DNA of 64,000 bases from Mycobacterium sp. IS-1496 (GCF_001499995.1 NZ_LQIU01000012.1:186001-250000); one strand, 5' to 3'. Positions 35,543-47,220 are shown, counted from the stretch's first letter. Numbers and translations are program-made. The notes: generated from the letters alone by a model not told the origin.

Positions 35543-36327
35543 GTGTCGCCGCGGTCGCGCTCGCGGTGGCGCTGCTGCTCAACCCCGTCGACGTGAGCCG
35601 GCGGCTGCACCCACCGGTGGCCCGGTCGGTGCGGCGCCGGCGCCTTCGCGCGCTCACTGTGCCGATGGCGCTGTCGGCGGTCGTGTTGTGGTCGGTGGCG
35701 TCCGCCGGCGTCGTGCTGGCGGCAGGCGTGGCCGGTGCCACCGCCGCAGTGCGGATGCGCCGCCGGCGCGCCCGGGGGCGGCGGGACCGGGAGTCGGAGT
35801 CGTTGCAGGCTGCGCTCGAGGTTCTGGTGGGCGAACTCCGAGTGGGCGCACACCCGGTGGCCGCCTTCGAGGCTGCCGCGGGGGAGACCGACGGGCAGGT
35901 GGCGGACTCCCTGCGGGCGGTCGCGGCGCGCGCCCGACTCGGCGCGGACGTGGCGGCGGGCCTTCACGACACCGCCGGAAAGTCCGCGCTCGCGTCCCAG
36001 TGGGGTCGCATCGCGGTGTGCTGGGACCTGGCCCAGACCCACGGACTCTCCATCGCCGCGCTGATGCAGACCGCACAGCGCGATATCGCCGAGCGACAAC
36101 GCTTTTCGTCCCGGGTGAGCGCCGGTATGGCGGGGGCCCGGGCGACCGCGGCGGTGCTGGCGGGTCTGCCCGTGCTCGGGATCGGCCTCGGCCAGCTGAT
36201 CGGCGCCGATCCGGTGCGTTTCCTGCTCGCCGGTGGGGCAGGCGGTTGGCTGCTGCTCATCGGTGTGACGCTGTCGTGCGTCGGGCTGTTGTGGTCGGAC
36301 CGCATCACCGCGGGGGTGACGGGGTGA
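35539..36327 (+). CDS. tadB: TadB-like pilus-assembly membrane protein
   Basis: A 262-residue integral membrane protein of the GspF/TadB type. Two hydrophobic stretches in the first 75 residues precede a basic cytoplasmic segment (RMRRRRARGRRDR). The GspF domain ('ALEVLVGELRVGAHPVAAFEAA', about 95-185) and two C-terminal helices follow. It forms part of the inner-membrane platform on which TadA acts. The ATG at 35539 overlaps the tadA stop and the gene ends in a GTGA overlap with tadC, so translation is coupled. Position Rv3658c. Confidence 0.88.
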   Translation: MSVAAVALAVALLLNPVDVSRRLHPPVARSVRRRRLRALTVPMALSAVVLWSVASAGVVLAAGVAGATAAVRMRRRRARGRRDRESESLQAALEVLVGELRVGAHPVAAFEAAAGETDGQVADSLRAVAARARLGADVAAGLHDTAGKSALASQWGRIAVCWDLAQTHGLSIAALMQTAQRDIAERQRFSSRVSAGMAGARATAAVLAGLPVLGIGLGQLIGADPVRFLLAGGAGGWLLLIGVTLSCVGLLWSDRITAGVTG

Positions 36328-36905
36328 GCGTGGCGGCCACGCTGCTGGCCCTGGCCCTGCTGCTGACCGGCCGGGACGGCGGCGTCCGGATGGCCCGGCT
36401 GCGCGCGGCCGGTCGGCCGGCCACCCGGCAGGCCGAGCAGCGCGGCACCGATGATCCACTCGCCGCGGCGTCGACCTTCGACCTACTGGCGGCCTGCCTG
36501 TCGTCGGGGATGGCGGTGTCGGCCGCCGCGTCCGCCACGGCGACATCGGCGCCGCCCGGCCTGGCCCGCATCCTCGTTCGGGCGGCCGACATGCTGGCCC
36601 TCGGCGCCGACGCGGCGACCGCCTGGTCGGATCCCGGGCCGCCGCTCGACGACCACGCCCGCGCCCTGATGCGGCTGGCCCGCCGGTCCGCGGAGTCCGG
36701 TACCGCCCTTGCGCGCGGTGTCGCCGATCTGGCCGCCGAATCACGAGGCGACGCAGCCGATATGGCGCGGGCCGCCGCCGAGCGGGCGGGTGTGCTGATC
36801 GCCGCGCCGCTCGGCGTGTGCTACCTGCCGGCCTTCCTGTGCCTGGGCATTGTGCCCGTGGTGGTCGGCCTGGCCGGTGACGTCCTGCAGTCGGGGCTGT
36901 GGTGA
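36324..36905 (+). CDS. tadC: TadC-like pilus-assembly membrane protein
   Basis: A 193-residue, short GspF-domain protein. It has an N-terminal helix, the soluble helical bundle ('DLLAACLSSGMAVSAAASATA', about residues 52-150) and a C-terminal hydrophobic pair ending 'GLAGDVLQSGLW'. It is shorter than proteobacterial TadC, as is normal for the actinobacterial system. It starts at GTG in a GTGA overlap with tadB. About 48 bases, including a GGGAGG ribosome site, separate it from the pilin gene. Position Rv3657c. Confidence 0.87.
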   Translation: MSVAATLLALALLLTGRDGGVRMARLRAAGRPATRQAEQRGTDDPLAAASTFDLLAACLSSGMAVSAAASATATSAPPGLARILVRAADMLALGADAATAWSDPGPPLDDHARALMRLARRSAESGTALARGVADLAAESRGDAADMARAAAERAGVLIAAPLGVCYLPAFLCLGIVPVVVGLAGDVLQSGLW

Positions 36906-36953
36906 GGACCGGGATTCGCGGACCCTCCGCGGACGGGAGCAAGGGAGGGCACG

Positions 36954-37160
36954 ATGTCGTTGAGGGCGATGCTCGAGGAGTTCCAGGCGCGGTTGACCGT
37001 GCTGGCGGTCGACGACGCCGGCATGTCCACCGTCGAATACGCCATCGGGACGGTCGCCGCGGCGGCGTTCGGTGCGATTCTCTACACGGTGGTGACCGGC
37101 GACTCGATCGTGAGCGCACTGACCAACATCATCAGCCGCGCACTGAAAACCGATGTCTGA
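36954..37160 (+). CDS. Flp-type pilin / DUF4244 protein
   Basis: A 68-residue prepilin. A short positively charged leader is followed by the cleavage region AVDDAG|MSTVEYAIG, where prepilin peptidase would cut after glycine and the mature form begins with the Glu-Tyr pair typical of Flp pilins. A hydrophobic helix (TVAAAAFGAILYTVVTG) then drives assembly. It is the likely major subunit of the Flp pilus. AAGGGAGGG lies six to eight bases before the ATG. Position Rv3656c. No prepilin peptidase gene is visible in the window. Confidence 0.88.
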   Translation: MSLRAMLEEFQARLTVLAVDDAGMSTVEYAIGTVAAAAFGAILYTVVTGDSIVSALTNIISRALKTDV

Positions 37161-37489
37161 GTGGCGAATCCGGTGGCGCCACGGTCGAGGCGGCGTTCGC
37201 CGTCGCCGCGCTGGTGGTCGTGCTGGGCATGTGCGTCGCCGGCCTGTCCGCCGTCGGTGCACAGGTGCGCTGCGTCGACGCCGCGCGTGAGGCGGCACGG
37301 CTCGCGGCCCGCGGTGACGAGCGGTCGGCCACCGAGGTGGCGGGCAGGATCGCCCCGGACGGGGCGGCGGTCGATCTCCGGCGGGACGGACACGTGGTCG
37401 TCGCGCGCGTCAGCAGCCGACCTCCGATCCTGTTGGGAGTCACCATCGCCGCGCAGGCGGTCGCGGCGACCGAACCCGGCGTCCGATGA
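37157..37489 (+). CDS. TadE-like pseudopilin with probable CTG start
   Basis: About 110 residues. The conserved TadE N-terminus SGESGGATVEAAFAVAALVV (pseudopilin cleavage after glycine, then a hydrophobic helix) is followed by 'VRCVDAAREAARLAARGD' and a small C-terminal domain. No ATG, GTG or TTG is found in frame near this N-terminus. A CTG at 37157-37159 forms a CTGA overlap with the pilin stop, matching the NTGA junctions elsewhere in the operon, so it is taken as the start. Further upstream starts would add about 86 non-coding residues. Position Rv3655c. Confidence 0.75.
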   Translation: MSGESGGATVEAAFAVAALVVVLGMCVAGLSAVGAQVRCVDAAREAARLAARGDERSATEVAGRIAPDGAAVDLRRDGHVVVARVSSRPPILLGVTIAAQAVAATEPGVR

Positions 37490-37829
37490 GCGCGGCGCGG
37501 CGAGCCTCATCGCGGTCGCCGCCGTGGCGGCTCTGGTGGTCGTCACCGGTGGTCTGGCCCAGGTCGGGTCGGCGGTCATCGCACGCCACCGGGCGCAGGC
37601 CGCCGCGGACCTCGCCGCGTTGGCAGCGGCCGGTCAGATCGCCTCGGGAGCCGGGTCAGCCTGCGCACAGGCGACATTCGTCGCCAGGTCGATGAACACG
37701 ACGGCCGCCGACTGCACCGTCGACGGTCTGCAGGTGGTCGTCCACGTCGAGGCCGCGACGGGCCTGGGGGCGTGGCGCCTCGGTCCTGCGCGCGCGGCGG
37801 CGCGGGCGGGCCCGGCGTTACTCCGGTGA
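37485..37829 (+). CDS. TadE-like secretion-neighbourhood protein (Rv3654c-like), start disturbed
   Basis: About 114 residues match the 'helicase/secretion neighbourhood TadE-like' family: DERGAASLIAVAAVAALVVV, 'GSAVIARHRAQAAADLAALAAAG' and two cysteines ('GSACAQATF' and 'AADCTVDG'). The protein reads in the frame beginning at 37485, but the only nearby ATG (37486, in an ATGA overlap with the tadE stop) is one base out of frame. Either initiation is non-canonical, or one base was gained or lost beside the start. The first true codon is therefore uncertain. Its end overlaps the convergent sensor gene by 12 bases. Confidence 0.7.
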   Translation, partial: DERGAASLIAVAAVAALVVVTGGLAQVGSAVIARHRAQAAADLAALAAAGQIASGAGSACAQATFVARSMNTTAADCTVDGLQVVVHVEAATGLGAWRLGPARAAARAGPALLR

Positions 37830-38852
37830 CGACGGCGGCGCGGTGGCGGCCGGCAACCGTGCCTCGCGCAGTTCCTCGTCGGTCGGCAGCCGCACCGAGG
37901 CGAGGCCCGCGATGGTCCCCGGTTCGAGTTCGATCCGGTTGATCGTGACGTGCACCGGCGCCCACCCCCCATCGGCGGTCCGCAACCGCAGAACCGCCGT
38001 CGTGGCCCGGTCGGCGAGTTCGGTGATCATGCGTGCCAGGTGGACGTCGTCATCCGGGTGCACCTCGTTGGCCCGCCAGTCATAGAACGGGGCCGGCGGG
38101 TCGAGCCACTTCAAGAGCTTCCAGTTGTCCAGATCCACCAGGGCCCGGTGCAGCCCGGCCTGGGCCAACCCGTCGAGGATCCGCTGGGCCAGGTGGTCCG
38201 GCGCCGGCTGCTCGGGACCCTCTCGCTCCGCGCGCCAGTTCATCGCCCGGCAGACCAGTCTCTCCGCGCCGCCGTCCTCTGCCTCGAGCAGGGCACGGGC
38301 GCTGAATCCGACCGCGATGGGCGTCCCCTGATGATCGGTGACATCCCAGGTGCTGCAGAAGGTCTGGCCGGGCTCGGGCCGGATCGCCATCGACAGAACC
38401 TTGGTTTCGCTCGGGTTGAGGTCGCGCATCGGCAGGTCCTCGGCCAACGCCCGGCCGTGGGTGTCCTCCACGCCGGGGTCGCGACCGCTGTTGGCCAGCG
38501 ACTGCGTGGTGGCGGTCGCGATACCGGTCGCCAGATCCCACTTCAGCGGACCGGGTAGCGGACGCTCGGGCGGGTCCAGCTTCGGTGGGCCGATCCAGAC
38601 GTGGACGCCGTGAATGCGGCCGTCGGACATCTGCACCACCTCAGTGCGAATCACACGGTCGTTTTTCGGGGTGATGCTGGACAGCCCCTGACCTGCGTGA
38701 ACGGTCTCGGCGATGGCGGTTTGCACCGCCATCAGATGGGGACTGCGCCGCAGGAACGCACTGATCGGAACCATCTTCTCGGTTCGCCGACCCTGTGCGA
38801 CGACGACGGGCTCACTCCCCAGTGTCTCCACCAGCAGCCAGTCGTGGCTCAT
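37818..38852 (-). CDS. PAS/GAF-like sensor protein, DUF5593 (Rv3651-like)
   Basis: A 344-residue soluble protein. An N-terminal region ('LVETLGSEPVVVAQGRRTEKM') and a PAS/GAF-like middle ('RIHGVHVWIGPPKLDPPERP') are followed by a C-terminal PAS-like domain ('DWRANEVHPDDDVHLARMI...VTINRIELEPG'). This layout fits DUF5593, for which the M. tuberculosis Rv3651 structure showed sensor domains without an output domain. It probably senses a small ligand; the partner is unknown. The ATG at 38852 begins MSHDWLLVETLG. It is convergent with the tad operon. The next 202 bases towards the helicase gene hold no gene that I can support. Confidence 0.82.
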   Translation of the reverse strand: MSHDWLLVETLGSEPVVVAQGRRTEKMVPISAFLRRSPHLMAVQTAIAETVHAGQGLSSITPKNDRVIRTEVVQMSDGRIHGVHVWIGPPKLDPPERPLPGPLKWDLATGIATATTQSLANSGRDPGVEDTHGRALAEDLPMRDLNPSETKVLSMAIRPEPGQTFCSTWDVTDHQGTPIAVGFSARALLEAEDGGAERLVCRAMNWRAEREGPEQPAPDHLAQRILDGLAQAGLHRALVDLDNWKLLKWLDPPAPFYDWRANEVHPDDDVHLARMITELADRATTAVLRLRTADGGWAPVHVTINRIELEPGTIAGLASVRLPTDEELREARLPAATAPPSSPE

Positions 38853-39054
38853 GCCCGCGATTTTAACGTGGCACGAACAGCCACCGAATCCGTCGCGCAG
38901 CCGCCGCGATCACGGTGCGTCCGCCCTGGAAACGACGCCGATTCTGTGGCGAACAATGCCCTAACGAGGTATTTTGCTTCCAGCCCGCTTCCGGGTGCAC
39001 GAAACGAATCGCGTGTGAGGAGTCGACCGTCGAGGGGTCGGTCGGTTCCCCCTG

Positions 39055-41382
39055 TCAACGCCGACGATCGCCCAGCGCGCGCAGCACCAACCGCAGCACC
39101 CTCACCGCACCCGCCTTGTCGAGCGGATCATTGCCGTTCCCGCATTTGGGTGACTGCACACAGGACGGGCAGCCCCCCGGACACTCACACGCCTCGATGG
39201 CGTCCGCGGTGGCCGTCCACCAGGTGCGGATCTGACGAAACCCGCGCGCGGCGAACCCGGCCCCGCCCGGATGACCGTCGTAGACGAAGATCGTCGGCAG
39301 CCCTTCCTCCGGGCCCACCGCGGTCGACACCCCGCCGATGTCGCCGCGGTCGCAACTGGCCACCAGCGGTAGCAGCCCGATCGCGGCGTGCTCGGCGGCG
39401 TGCAGCGAGCCGGGGAACCGCAACGGGTCGATCCCGTTGTCCAGCAGTGCATCCGGGGTGATCGTGCACATTGCCGCCATGGTGTCCAGCGTCCGGGTCG
39501 GCATGTCCAGTTCGACGAAATCGATGACCTCACCGTTGAGTCGGCGGCGCAGGTAGCCGACCACGGTGTTGGACACCGACACCGGAACCAGGCCGACGGT
39601 CACCGCACCGTGGGGCTCCCGCTCGCCGGCGCCGGTCACCGCGATGTCGGTCACCTCCCTGGCGAAGGTGGTGTAGCCGGGGTCCTCGGCGTGCACGAAC
39701 GCCACACCGTCCTCGAACGACAGGGAGTCCACGACGTAGCTCTCGCCCTGGTGCAGGTACACCGCCCCCGGATGCACCGACGCCGCCGCCTGGCCGGCGT
39801 TCGCACTGCCGAGCATGCGCCCGGTGTCGGCCTCGAGGATGGCGATCTGCCCGCCGGTGGATCCGCGGATGTCCACGGCGGGATGGGGATCGAGGCCGGG
39901 TACGGGGAAGTACCCGTGCGCCCGGCGGCGCAGCAGACCGTCGTCGACCAGCGATTCCGCCACCGTTTCGGCGTCCCACATCCGCACCTCGGAATCGGTG
40001 AGCGGCAGTTCGGTGGCGGCACAGAGCAGTTGCGGGGCAAGCACATAGGGGTTGGCCGGATCGATCACCACCCGTTCGATGGGCCGGTCCAGCAGGGCCT
40101 CCGGATGATGCACCAGGTAGGTGTCGAGGGGGTCGTCGCGGGCCACCAGCACGATCAGCGCGCCCTGGCCGCGCCGGCCCGAACGCCCCGCCTGCTGCCA
40201 GAACGACGTGACCGTGCCCGGGAATCCGGCCAGCACCACCGCATCCAGTCCCGCGATGTCGACGCCGAGTTCGAGGGCGTTGGTGGTGGCCAAGCCCCGC
40301 AGTCGGCCGTCGGCCAGGGCGCGTTCCAGTTCACGGCGGTCCTCGGCCAGATAGCCGGCGCGGTAGGAGGCCACCTGCTCGATCAGTTCGGGTGCGACCT
40401 CCTCGAGGCGGGCCCGCGCGCCGAGCGCGGTGAGTTCGGCCCCGCGGCGGGACCGCACGAATGTCAGCGTCCGCGCCCCTTCGGCCATCAGATCGGCCAT
40501 CACCCGGGCGGCCTCCGCACCCGCGGATCGTCGTACCGGAGCGCCGTTCTCGCCGACCAGATCGGTGAGCAGCGCCGGCTCCCACAGCGCCACCGTCCGC
40601 GCGCCCTGCGGTGACCCGTCGTCGGTGACCTCCTCGACCGTCTGACCGATCAACTCGGCGGCGGTCGCGGCGGGTGCGGCGGTCGTCGCGCTGGCGAAGA
40701 TCACCGTCGGCCCTCCCGAATCGGCCGAGTACCGCGCGCACAGCCGCAGCAGGCGGCGCAGCACCAGCGCCACGTTCGATCCGAATATGCCACGGTAGTA
40801 ATGGCATTCGTCGACCACGATGAACTTGAGGTGGCGCAGGAAGACCGCCCAGCGGGCGTGGTTGCGCAGCAGCGACAGATGGATCATGTCCGGATTGGAG
40901 AAGATCCAGCGCGACCGCTCCCTGGCGAATCGCCGGACGTCGACGGGGCTGTCGCCGTCATAGGACGACGGAGCCACGTCGTGCAGTGCGGGGACGGCGT
41001 CGGTGAGGGCCTGAGCGGTGCGCAGCTGATCGTGACCGAGCGCCTTCGTCGGCGACAGATACAGTGCGCGCGTACGAGGCTCGGACGCCATCGCGGACAG
41101 GATCGGCAGCTGGTAGGCCAGCGACTTGCCCGACGCCGTGCCGGTGGACAGCACCACGTGCCTGCCGTCATGGGCGAGGTCGGCCGCCGCGCGCTGATGC
41201 GACCACGGCGTGCGCACGCCCCGATCAACAAACGCCCGCACGACATCTGGATGCGCCCACTGCGGCCACGATTGCGGCTGCCCCGAACGCGGCGGGAGGT
41301 CGGCGACGTGACGCAGCGGATGCTCGTCGGCCACCACTCCCGCCACCGCACAAGACAGCAGCTCCCGGCCGAAATCTGACAC
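39055..41382 (-). CDS. DECH-box helicase with DUF1998 and zinc-binding tail
   Basis: A 775-residue superfamily 2 helicase. Motifs run in order: Walker A STGTASGKS, DECH box VVDECHYYRG, motif III SATT, motif VI QQAGRSGRRGQG. A C-terminal DUF1998 region carries the four-cysteine cluster CECPGGCPSCVQSPKCGN followed by NDPLDK. The family (MrfA/Hrq1-like) unwinds DNA during repair of crosslinks or other damage. It is conserved beside the tad operon in actinobacteria, which gave the name 'helicase/secretion neighbourhood'. It starts with GTG (VSDFGRELL). Position Rv3649. Confidence 0.92.
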   Translation of the reverse strand: MSDFGRELLSCAVAGVVADEHPLRHVADLPPRSGQPQSWPQWAHPDVVRAFVDRGVRTPWSHQRAAADLAHDGRHVVLSTGTASGKSLAYQLPILSAMASEPRTRALYLSPTKALGHDQLRTAQALTDAVPALHDVAPSSYDGDSPVDVRRFARERSRWIFSNPDMIHLSLLRNHARWAVFLRHLKFIVVDECHYYRGIFGSNVALVLRRLLRLCARYSADSGGPTVIFASATTAAPAATAAELIGQTVEEVTDDGSPQGARTVALWEPALLTDLVGENGAPVRRSAGAEAARVMADLMAEGARTLTFVRSRRGAELTALGARARLEEVAPELIEQVASYRAGYLAEDRRELERALADGRLRGLATTNALELGVDIAGLDAVVLAGFPGTVTSFWQQAGRSGRRGQGALIVLVARDDPLDTYLVHHPEALLDRPIERVVIDPANPYVLAPQLLCAATELPLTDSEVRMWDAETVAESLVDDGLLRRRAHGYFPVPGLDPHPAVDIRGSTGGQIAILEADTGRMLGSANAGQAAASVHPGAVYLHQGESYVVDSLSFEDGVAFVHAEDPGYTTFAREVTDIAVTGAGEREPHGAVTVGLVPVSVSNTVVGYLRRRLNGEVIDFVELDMPTRTLDTMAAMCTITPDALLDNGIDPLRFPGSLHAAEHAAIGLLPLVASCDRGDIGGVSTAVGPEEGLPTIFVYDGHPGGAGFAARGFRQIRTWWTATADAIEACECPGGCPSCVQSPKCGNGNDPLDKAGAVRVLRLVLRALGDRRR

Positions 41383-41497
41383 TGCCCGCCTTCCCGAAAC
41401 ACGCCCGTAACAGTGCGCCGCGCCGTCGGCGTCGGTGCACAGGTGAATTGTTCCCCAAGGAAGTGCGCTGAGACTGTCGCACCAGCGCTGAACGTGA

Positions 41498-41576
41498 TTG
41501 ACTTAGCGCGGTCGCAGCTTCTGTGTTCGTGTACTCGCACTCGCAGGATCGACGTTGCGATCGCGGTTCCTGCGAG
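41498..41576 (+). promoter_or_regulatory. cspA promoter and leader hairpin region
   Basis: TTGACT (41498-41503) is a possible -35 and TGTGTT (41522-41527) a weak -10, giving a leader of about 155 bases before cspA. The leader holds a hairpin with perfect nine-base arms CTCGCAGGA/TCCTGCGAG (41540-41548, 41568-41576). Long structured leaders are typical of cold-shock genes. The rest of the 308-base gap up to the helicase start shows nothing recognisable. Confidence 0.45.
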
Positions 41577-41690
41577 GGTTGTAGGTCGGGTCGAGTTCCG
41601 ACGACTCCACGAAGGATGGCGGTCGGAACGGGCCCGGTGTACCGAAACGGTGGACCGCACCCGGAGAAGAAGAAAAGGAAACAACAGGAA

Positions 41691-41894
41691 ATGCCACAGG
41701 GAACTGTGAAGTGGTTCAACGCGGAGAAGGGGTTCGGTTTCATCGCCCCCGAGGACGGCTCCGCAGACGTGTTTGTCCACTACACGGAGATTCAGGGCAG
41801 CGGCTTCCGCACCCTGGAGGAGAACCAGAAGGTCGAGTTCGAGGTCGGCCAGAGCCCCAAGGGGCCGCAAGCTACGGGTGTGCGCACCATCTAG
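41691..41894 (+). CDS. cspA: Cold-shock protein CspA
   Basis: A 67-residue cold-shock domain protein. RNP1 is KGFGFIAP and RNP2 is VFVHYTEI, both intact, within the five-strand OB fold (starting [18 protein letters not shown]). It binds single-stranded RNA or DNA and keeps transcripts unstructured. The ribosome site is AACAGGAA six bases before the ATG. A leader of about 150 bases with a hairpin precedes it and an 11-bp terminator hairpin follows. Position Rv3648c. Confidence 0.97.
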   Translation: MPQGTVKWFNAEKGFGFIAPEDGSADVFVHYTEIQGSGFRTLEENQKVEFEVGQSPKGPQATGVRTI

Positions 41895-41911
41895 TACAGC
41901 GAGCCTGACGA

Positions 41912-41953
41912 AACACCCCCACTGATCCGCTTCCACGGAACTGTGGGGGTGTT
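41912..41953 (+). terminator. Hairpin terminator after cspA
   Basis: AACACCCCCAC (41912-41922) pairs perfectly with GTGGGGGTGTT (41943-41953) across a 20-base loop, 17 bases after the cspA stop. It ends in TTCTCGTTC, a weak T-rich tail. Confidence 0.75.
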
Positions 41954-42028
41954 CTCGTTCGCGGTGCCGTTGTTCCGCATGCCGCGGGGCACCTCACGGC
42001 GGACGCTCGGCTGGCTTACTGTCGATTC

Positions 42029-42622
42029 GTGAGCCAGCTGTCCTTCTTCTCGGCGGAGGCGGTACCCCCCGCCGTCGCCGACCTCACCGGGTTGCTCGCC
42101 GCGCCCGGTCAGGTGGTGCTGGTCGGCACGGGCCGGGACCAGGGCGCCCGGCTCTCGGTGGTCGTGGACGATCTGTGGCGGGCCGAGGCGCTCGCCGAGA
42201 TGATCGCCGACGCCGGATTGACCCCGGAGATCTCGCGCACCGACGAGAACACCCCGCTGGTGCGCACCGCCGTGGAGCCGCGGCTCGTCGCGATCGCCGC
42301 CGAGTGGACCCGTGGCGCGGTCAAGACGGTCCCCCCGCAGTGGCTGCCCGGACCCCGCGAATTGCGGGCGTGGACGTTGGCGTCAGGCACCAGGGAACCC
42401 AACGGCTACCTGCTCGGGCTGGACCCGCACGCGCCGGACACCCATTCGCCGCTGGCGTCGGCGATGATGCGCATCGGGATCGCACCGACGCTGATCGGCA
42501 CCAGAGGGTCCCGTCCGGCACTGCGGATCAGTGGTCGACGACGCCTGACACGCCTGGTAGAGACGGTGGGGGAACCTCCGGAACACGCCGCGGCGTTGCC
42601 CCACTGGCCCAGCGTTCAGTGA
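42029..42622 (+). CDS. Conserved hypothetical protein upstream of topA (Rv3647c-like)
   Basis: A 197-residue soluble protein of no recognised family. Features are an N-terminal 'MSQLSFFSAEAVPPAVADL', a mixed alpha/beta middle ('GARLSVVVDDLWRAEALAEM') and a basic C-terminal 'RPALRISGRRRLTRLVETVG'. TACTGT six bases before the GTG at 42029 marks it as leaderless and supports the start. It precedes topA on the same strand by 122 bases, as Rv3647c does in M. tuberculosis, but topA seems to have its own promoter. Confidence 0.8.
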   Translation: MSQLSFFSAEAVPPAVADLTGLLAAPGQVVLVGTGRDQGARLSVVVDDLWRAEALAEMIADAGLTPEISRTDENTPLVRTAVEPRLVAIAAEWTRGAVKTVPPQWLPGPRELRAWTLASGTREPNGYLLGLDPHAPDTHSPLASAMMRIGIAPTLIGTRGSRPALRISGRRRLTRLVETVGEPPEHAAALPHWPSVQ

Positions 42623-42699
42623 CCCGTGACGAAGGGGTCAGTTTGCGTCGGTCAGCGTAGGGTGCGAAATTGTCAGGTGCCGACAGGCGCTGACGGAGG

Positions 42700-42715
42700 C
42701 ATCCGGCGCCGGATG
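42700..42715. promoter_or_regulatory. Perfect 16-bp palindrome in the topA leader
   Basis: CATCCGGCGCCGGATG is an exact palindrome 28 bases before the topA start. TAGGGT at 42657-42662 is a plausible -10, which would put the palindrome in the untranslated leader, as a binding site or a supercoiling-sensitive cruciform. Confidence 0.4.
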
Positions 42716-42743
42716 GCGATCGAGGAATTGGAGCAGGATCCAG

Positions 42744-45563
<2,820 letters not shown>

Positions 45564-45566
45564 CCC

Positions 45567-47153
45567 TCAGCGCGACAGATCGCTGATCTCGCGCGGGGAC
45601 ATCAGGTTCACCGGGCGAGCCAACTGGGTCGGGGCGATGCGCCCGCGCAGCTCGACGGTCTCGCCGACGTTCCAGCACAACGCCTCGGCGTCGAGCGCGC
45701 CGCTCACGGCGATCGCCGACGCCAGCACGTGCCCCGACTCCAATTTCGCGAGTTCGGTGAGCCGCGCGGCTTCGTTGACCGGGTCGCCGATCACCGTGTA
45801 CTCGAAACGGGCCTGGGCGCCGATGTGGCCGGCGATCGCGCGTCCCGCCGACACACCGATGCCGAACTCGGTCTGGCCGAGGACCTTGATGAGCTCGTCG
45901 TGCAGTTCGCGTGACGCCGCCAGCGCGGCGCCGCACGCGTCGGGATGCTCGATCGGGGCCCCGAAGATGCACAGCGCCGCGTCACCCTGGAACTTGTTGA
46001 CGAAGCCGCCGTGGCGGTTGACGGTGTCCACGACCACCCGGAAGAAGTCGTTGAGCAGGTTGACCACGTCGGCGGCCGGGATCGTCGAGGCGAGTTGGGT
46101 GGAACCGACCAGGTCGACGAACAGCACGGCCACATCGCGCTCCTGGCCGCCGAGTTCGGTACCGCGTTCCAGCGCCCGGCGCGCGACGTCCTCGCCGACG
46201 TAGCGCCCGAACAGGTCGCGCAGCCTCTGCCGTTCGGACAGGTCGCGCACCATGTCGTTGAATCCGGCCTGCAGCAGGCCCAGTTCGCTGGCGTCGTAGA
46301 TCTGCATGTGGGCGTTGTAGTTGCCGCGCTGGACCTCGCCGAGCGCCCAGCGCAGCTGACGCAGCGGGTCGGCGATCGACATGGCCACCAGGACGGTGCC
46401 GGCCAACCCGATCACCAGCGCGGCGATGGCCAGCAGCAGGATCGGCATGGTCAGCCGGTCGGCGGGCGCCTCGAGGATGTCGAACTGGCTGGCCACCAGT
46501 GCGAGCACGATCGCCAGCACCGGAACGCCCGTGGAGAGCACCCAGGTGAGCACCTGGCGCAGGACGACGCCGGGCGCACGGAAGTTCTCCGGGACGCCGC
46601 CGCGCAGCGCCGCCACGGCGACCGGACGCAGCACCCGCTCGGACTGCAGATAGCCGATGATCGCGGTGGCGGTCGCGCCCAGTGCGGTGGCGACGGCCAC
46701 CACGGGCGCCGACTTACTGGCGACGGGCCAGCTCGCGACGATGAAGACGATGGACCCCAGGCACCAGTTCGCGACGCTGATCACGGTCCGGTAGAAGGGC
46801 ATTCGCAGGGCGCGCGTCCGGGCCAGGTCGGTGGTGCCGGGGTCGCTCTCGGCCAACAGCGTGTCGCGGCGCTGCCACCGGATGACGGGGATCAGCAGCC
46901 GCAGGCTCAGGTAGGCGCCGACGCTGAACGAGACGAACAGGTAGCCCAGGAAGATCGCGAGGTTCGCCGCGGGCAGGTCCTGGAGTTGGACGCGGTCCTC
47001 GGGCGGCAGGCCGAACCGCAGGAAGCCGAGCACGAACAACGCCCCGATGATGTCGGCCTGGAGCATGCCCAGGGTGAAGACCGGCCACGGTGTGCGCGCC
47101 ACCCAGCGGACGAATGCGCTGATTCGCCCGATCGGTACCGCCTCCGATGCCAC
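45567..47153 (-). CDS. Membrane adenylyl cyclase (class III) with HAMP domain
   Basis: A 528-residue class III cyclase. Six transmembrane helices (residues 20-260) are followed by a HAMP domain ('SIADPLRQLRWALGEVQRGNY') and the catalytic domain. Metal-binding aspartates lie in VLFVDLVGST and FQGDAALCIF, the purine-selecting Lys in VNKFQGD and Asp in 'VIGDPVNEAARL', which also supplies the transition-state Asn and Arg. All essential residues are present, so it should make cAMP as a homodimer. M. tuberculosis Rv3645 is its counterpart and is linked to fatty acid sensing and drug tolerance. It starts at GTG, divergent from holB. Confidence 0.94.
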   Translation of the reverse strand: MASEAVPIGRISAFVRWVARTPWPVFTLGMLQADIIGALFVLGFLRFGLPPEDRVQLQDLPAANLAIFLGYLFVSFSVGAYLSLRLLIPVIRWQRRDTLLAESDPGTTDLARTRALRMPFYRTVISVANWCLGSIVFIVASWPVASKSAPVVAVATALGATATAIIGYLQSERVLRPVAVAALRGGVPENFRAPGVVLRQVLTWVLSTGVPVLAIVLALVASQFDILEAPADRLTMPILLLAIAALVIGLAGTVLVAMSIADPLRQLRWALGEVQRGNYNAHMQIYDASELGLLQAGFNDMVRDLSERQRLRDLFGRYVGEDVARRALERGTELGGQERDVAVLFVDLVGSTQLASTIPAADVVNLLNDFFRVVVDTVNRHGGFVNKFQGDAALCIFGAPIEHPDACGAALAASRELHDELIKVLGQTEFGIGVSAGRAIAGHIGAQARFEYTVIGDPVNEAARLTELAKLESGHVLASAIAVSGALDAEALCWNVGETVELRGRIAPTQLARPVNLMSPREISDLSR

Positions 47154-47220
47154 CCGTTTACCGTATCGGGCGGAGGCGACGTTGAGCGCCGCTGTCAGCG
47201 AGTTGTGTCGGTCTGACCAC

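Noticed and set aside
37486..37695. A 69-codon frame starting at the ATGA overlap after the TadE-like gene
   Set aside because: Its Arg/Ser/Trp-rich product is not TadE-like; the neighbouring frame carries the conserved family sequence.
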